Shown piece after piece: positions 4,586 through 6,954 of a DNA stretch of 6,954 nt. Location: positions 1 to 6,954 of the forward strand of contig JAEXEM010000057.1 in the NCBI GenBank assembly GCA_023401045.1, in the 5' to 3' direction. The stretch is from Actinomycetes bacterium. Its GTDB lineage: Bacteria > Actinomycetota > Actinomycetes > Actinomycetales > Cellulomonadaceae. The stretch's first letter is position 1; every line of letters begins with the position of its first letter. The notes beneath the pieces were generated by a model. It was not told where the DNA came from. It was given only the letters and a program-made list of their open reading frames with translations, and did not search any database. The position numbers were made by a program, and so were the translations under genes.

Positions 4586-5719
4586 GTGTCACCCACGCCT
4601 GCCCAGCTGCGGCGCTGGCGTCGCAACCTCGCCGACGAGCGCGCCGAGGCCGCCGTCTACCGCGACCTCGCGTCCCGTCGCACCGGTGAGGAGCGCGAGA
4701 TCCTCCTCGCGCTCGCCGAGGCGGAGCGCCGCCACGAGACGCACTGGCTCACCCTGCTCGGCGACGACGTCGGCCGCCCCCTGCGCGGCGACTGGCGCAC
4801 CCGGGTGCTCGGGTGGCTCGCCCGGCGCTTCGGGTCGGTGTTCGTCCTCGCCCTCGCGCAGCGCGCCGAGGCCCGCTCGACGTACGGCGACGACGCGGAG
4901 GCGACCCCGCAGATGGCCGCCGACGAGCGGATCCACGAGGAGGTCGTCCGCGGTCTGGCGATCCGTGGTCGCCAGCGCATCTCCGGCACGTTCCGAGCAG
5001 CCGTGTTCGGTGCGAACGACGGTCTCGTGTCGAACCTCGCCCTCGTCCTCGGCATCGGCGCCAGCGGTGTGTCGACGGGGACGGTGCTCGTCACCGGCCT
5101 CGCGGGCCTGCTCGCCGGTGCCCTGTCGATGGGGGCGGGGGAGTACGTCTCGGTGCGCTCGCAGCGCGAGCTGCTCGAGGCGTCGCGGCCGGCCACGGCG
5201 GCCGCGGCCTCGCTCGTGCACCTCGACGTCGCCGCCAACGAGCTCGCCCTCGTCTACCGGGCGCGCGGCATGAGCGCCGACGACGCGCAGGCCCGCGCGG
5301 ACGTCGTCCTCGCCTCGCTCACCGAGTACGAGCAGCAGGAGGCCGTCGACGGCGCGCTGCTGCGGACCTCGACGACGCTGCCGACCGCGGACGCGCCCCG
5401 CGCCGCCGCGCCGCTCGTCGAACGGGACGAGCACGAGACGGTCGGCACCGCGTGGGGCGCGGCCGCCTCGAGCTTCTGCTTCTTCGCCTCCGGCGCGGTC
5501 ATCCCCGTGCTGCCGTACCTGCTCGGCGCGTCCGGGTTCACGGCGGTCGCGTGGTCGGCCGGGCTCGTGGGTCTCGCGCTGCTCGCCACCGGGTCGGTCG
5601 TCGGGTTGCTGTCCGGCACGTCGCCGCTGCGGCGCGCGCTGCGCCAGCTCGCCATCGGGTACGGGGCAGCGGCCGCGACCTACGCGCTCGGCCTGCTCTT
5701 CGGCACGACCGTCGCCTGA
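4586..5719 (+). CDS. Ferritin-like/VIT1-CCC1 fusion, Fe(II)/Mn(II) transporter
   Basis: This is a 377-residue membrane protein combining an N-terminal ferritin/rubrerythrin-like diiron domain (about 8-130) with a VIT1/CCC1 transporter domain (about 135-377). It is the architecture of the membrane-bound ferritin MbfA, an iron exporter in alpha-proteobacteria. Likely diiron ligands are E21 (in ERAEAAVY), E47xxH50 (AERRH), E95 and E114xxH117 (DERIHEE). VIT hallmarks are FGANDGLVSN (141-150) and SMGAGEYVSVRSQRE (181-195). Predicted membrane segments lie at about 138-158, 163-182, 302-324, 329-351 and 359-374. A helical cytosolic region (190-265) matches the VIT metal-binding loop. Its probable role is moving excess Fe(II) or Mn(II) across the membrane. 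GTG 4586 has GAAGGAG 4 nt upstream and gives the usual N terminus. GTG 4544, 14 codons earlier in frame, is an alternative leaderless start. Confidence 0.9.
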   Translation: MSPTPAQLRRWRRNLADERAEAAVYRDLASRRTGEEREILLALAEAERRHETHWLTLLGDDVGRPLRGDWRTRVLGWLARRFGSVFVLALAQRAEARSTYGDDAEATPQMAADERIHEEVVRGLAIRGRQRISGTFRAAVFGANDGLVSNLALVLGIGASGVSTGTVLVTGLAGLLAGALSMGAGEYVSVRSQRELLEASRPATAAAASLVHLDVAANELALVYRARGMSADDAQARADVVLASLTEYEQQEAVDGALLRTSTTLPTADAPRAAAPLVERDEHETVGTAWGAAASSFCFFASGAVIPVLPYLLGASGFTAVAWSAGLVGLALLATGSVVGLLSGTSPLRRALRQLAIGYGAAAATYALGLLFGTTVA

Positions 5720-5760
5720 CGGGCGCACATCCGGTCTTCCCCACACCTTCACCGTCCCGT

Positions 5761-5770
5761 CGCACGTGCG
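5761..5770. promoter_or_regulatory. Palindrome CGCACGTGCG upstream of the LCP gene
   Basis: This perfect 10-bp palindrome is centred about 43 bp upstream of the predicted LCP transcript start, a position suited to a regulator acting near -35. It is short enough to occur by chance in this GC-rich sequence. The rest of the 5720-5808 gap shows no terminator hairpin for the transporter gene. Confidence 0.25.
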
Positions 5771-5795
5771 GCGAGCGGGCGCGGGCGGGCGTGGC

Positions 5796-5801
5796 TAGCG
5801 T
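5796..5801 (+). promoter_or_regulatory. -10 box TAGCGT of a leaderless LCP transcript
   Basis: TAGCGT is followed after exactly 7 nt by the GTG at 5809, so transcription would begin at or next to the start codon. The absence of any ribosome-binding sequence before 5809 fits leaderless initiation. No -35 match is visible. Confidence 0.5.
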
Positions 5802-5808
5802 CGGGCCC

Positions 5809-6954
5809 GTGCCAGCCGACCGACCCGACCCGCGCCACGCACGGGTGCTGCCCGACGCGCCGCAGCACGCCCGTGTGCTGCCCCGCAGCGGGCGGGTGCC
5901 GGCACTCGTCCTCGCGGGGGCGCTCGCCGCGGGGGCTGCGGCCGCCGGTGCGTTCTACCTCGACCTGCGTGGCCGGCTCGACGTCTCCGACGCGCAGAGC
6001 CTCGTGCTCGCCTCACCTGTCTCCGAGCAGAGCGCCGCACCGGACGACCCGTTCGCGGGGCGGGCGATGAACGTCCTCGTCATGGGGACCGACGTGCGCG
6101 ACGAGGAGAACGCCGCGCTCGCGGGCGAGGCCGAGGGGATGCGCTCGGACACGACGATGCTCGTCCACGTCTCGGGGGACCGGACGTGGGCCGAGGTCGT
6201 CTCGATCCCGCGCGACTCGCTCGTCGAGGTGCCGGAGTGCCGGCTGCCCGACGGCAGCACCTCCCGGGCCCGCAGGACGATGTTCAACGAGGCCTTCCAG
6301 ATCGGTGCCGGCGACGCGGAGGACCTCGACCACGCGGCCGCGTGCACGATCGGCACGGTGCAGGCCACCACCGGGATGCAGGTGACGAACCACGTCGTGG
6401 TGAAGATGGCGGGCGTCATCGACGTCGTCGACGCGCTGCACGGGGTGCGGATGTGCCTGCCGGAGCCGGTGGTCGAGAGCCGGCAGTACGGCTCGCTCGA
6501 GCTGCCGGCGGGGGAGCAGCGGCTCGACGGGCTGCAGGCCATCGGCTTCCTGCGGGCCCGGCACGGCACCGGCCTCGGCCTCGAGATGGGCTCGGACCTC
6601 ACGCGCATCGCGCGGCAGCAGGCGTTCGTCCAGGCCGCTGTCCGCGAGCTGCTCGCCAAGGACGTCCTCGGCGACGCCGACGAGCTGTACGGCGTCGCGC
6701 GGGCCGTGCTCGGCTCGCTCTCCGCCGACCCCGCGCTCGCGGACCCGGTGCGGATGGCGTCGTTCGGGTACTCGCTGCGCGGCATGGACCGGTCGCGCAT
6801 CGTCTTCACCGAGCTGCCCGTCGTGGCCGCGGCGAGCGACCCGAACCGCGTCGAGTGGGCCGCGGGGGCGGACGAGATCTGGCAGCGGCTCGCGGCGGAC
6901 ACCCCGCCGCCGTCGCTCGCACCCGTGCAGGCCGCGGGCGGCGAGGCGGCGGAC
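5809..6954 (+). CDS. LytR-CpsA-Psr (LCP) family cell-wall glycopolymer transferase (3' partial)
   Basis: 382 residues are visible and the frame is still open at the right edge. LCP proteins sit in the membrane with the catalytic domain outside. They transfer lipid-linked glycopolymers (arabinogalactan, teichoic acid or capsule types) onto peptidoglycan. A basic N-terminal tail is followed by one membrane anchor (about 29-50) and the LCP domain (about 86-290). Motifs are MNVLVMGTDVRD (87-98), MRSDTTMLVHVS (111-122), SIPRDS (132-137) and LDGLQAIGFLRARHG (239-253), then GSDLTRIARQQAFVQA (261-276). R135, D136, R249, R251, D263, R266 and R269 match the conserved polyprenyl-phosphate and metal-binding positions of the family. 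Cysteines at 144, 179 and 216 could form an extracellular disulphide. The N-terminal tail contains HARVLP twice (10-15, 20-25). GTG 5809 is chosen over GTG 5791 because of the leaderless -10 spacing. The polymer substrate cannot be told. Confidence 0.92.
   Translation, partial: MPADRPDPRHARVLPDAPQHARVLPRSGRVPALVLAGALAAGAAAAGAFYLDLRGRLDVSDAQSLVLASPVSEQSAAPDDPFAGRAMNVLVMGTDVRDEENAALAGEAEGMRSDTTMLVHVSGDRTWAEVVSIPRDSLVEVPECRLPDGSTSRARRTMFNEAFQIGAGDAEDLDHAAACTIGTVQATTGMQVTNHVVVKMAGVIDVVDALHGVRMCLPEPVVESRQYGSLELPAGEQRLDGLQAIGFLRARHGTGLGLEMGSDLTRIARQQAFVQAAVRELLAKDVLGDADELYGVARAVLGSLSADPALADPVRMASFGYSLRGMDRSRIVFTELPVVAAASDPNRVEWAAGADEIWQRLAADTPPPSLAPVQAAGGEAAD

Noticed and set aside
4589..5752. Long minus-strand open frame opposite the ferritin-VIT gene
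   Set aside because: Its product is an Arg/Gly/Glu/Ala-rich shadow without motifs; the plus-strand frame carries all ferritin and VIT motifs.
5955..6902. 315-codon minus-strand open frame opposite the LCP gene
   Set aside because: It is Ser/Arg/Thr/Ala-rich with no recognisable domain, and the plus strand shows the complete LCP motif series.

Overview
The window is very GC-rich DNA with strong G/C preference at third codon positions. It has frequent GTG starts, TAnnnT-type -10 boxes, an F420-type luciferase-like oxidoreductase and a LytR-CpsA-Psr cell-wall protein. Together these point to a high-GC actinobacterium. A Micrococcales/Cellulomonas-like origin is a reasonable guess, but it is inferred from style only. 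No transposase, integrase, CRISPR array or rRNA is visible.

Layout, left to right. The 3' part of an NmrA/QorB-like SDR gene enters from the left (+, ends 839). It converges on a Gfo/Idh/MocA-fold protein gene (-, 917-2032), with a strong 21-bp perfect-stem hairpin between them. A 124-bp divergent promoter region with two tandem 16-bp repeats separates that gene from an F420-dependent LLM oxidoreductase (+, 2157-3149). A small protein gene (+, 3209-3574) follows on the same strand; its product resembles a domain found in phage head-assembly proteins. Two cloverleaf-forming tRNA genes lie on the minus strand (3608-3681 and 3740-3813), separated by a hairpin. Upstream of them on the same strand is a RimJ/RimL-type GNAT acetyltransferase gene (-, 3874-4425). 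A second divergent region (4426-4585) with two inverted repeats and a clear -10 box leads into a ferritin-like/VIT1-CCC1 fusion, an iron or manganese transporter (+, 4586-5719). The window closes with an LCP-family cell-wall glycopolymer ligase gene (+, 5809 onward). It appears to be leaderless and runs off the right edge.

Most genes look like independent single-gene transcription units; only the LLM oxidoreductase and the small phage-like protein could be co-transcribed. The most unusual content is the tRNA pair. Both fold into full cloverleaves with intact T-arms, yet their anticodon loops are abnormal. One has anticodon CGA (serine) on a short-variable-arm, proline-like body with C37. The other has anticodon GTC (aspartate) with G37, A38 and U21. 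The Gfo/Idh-like protein is also notable because it lacks both the EKP lysine and the usual HxxD aspartate of its superfamily.
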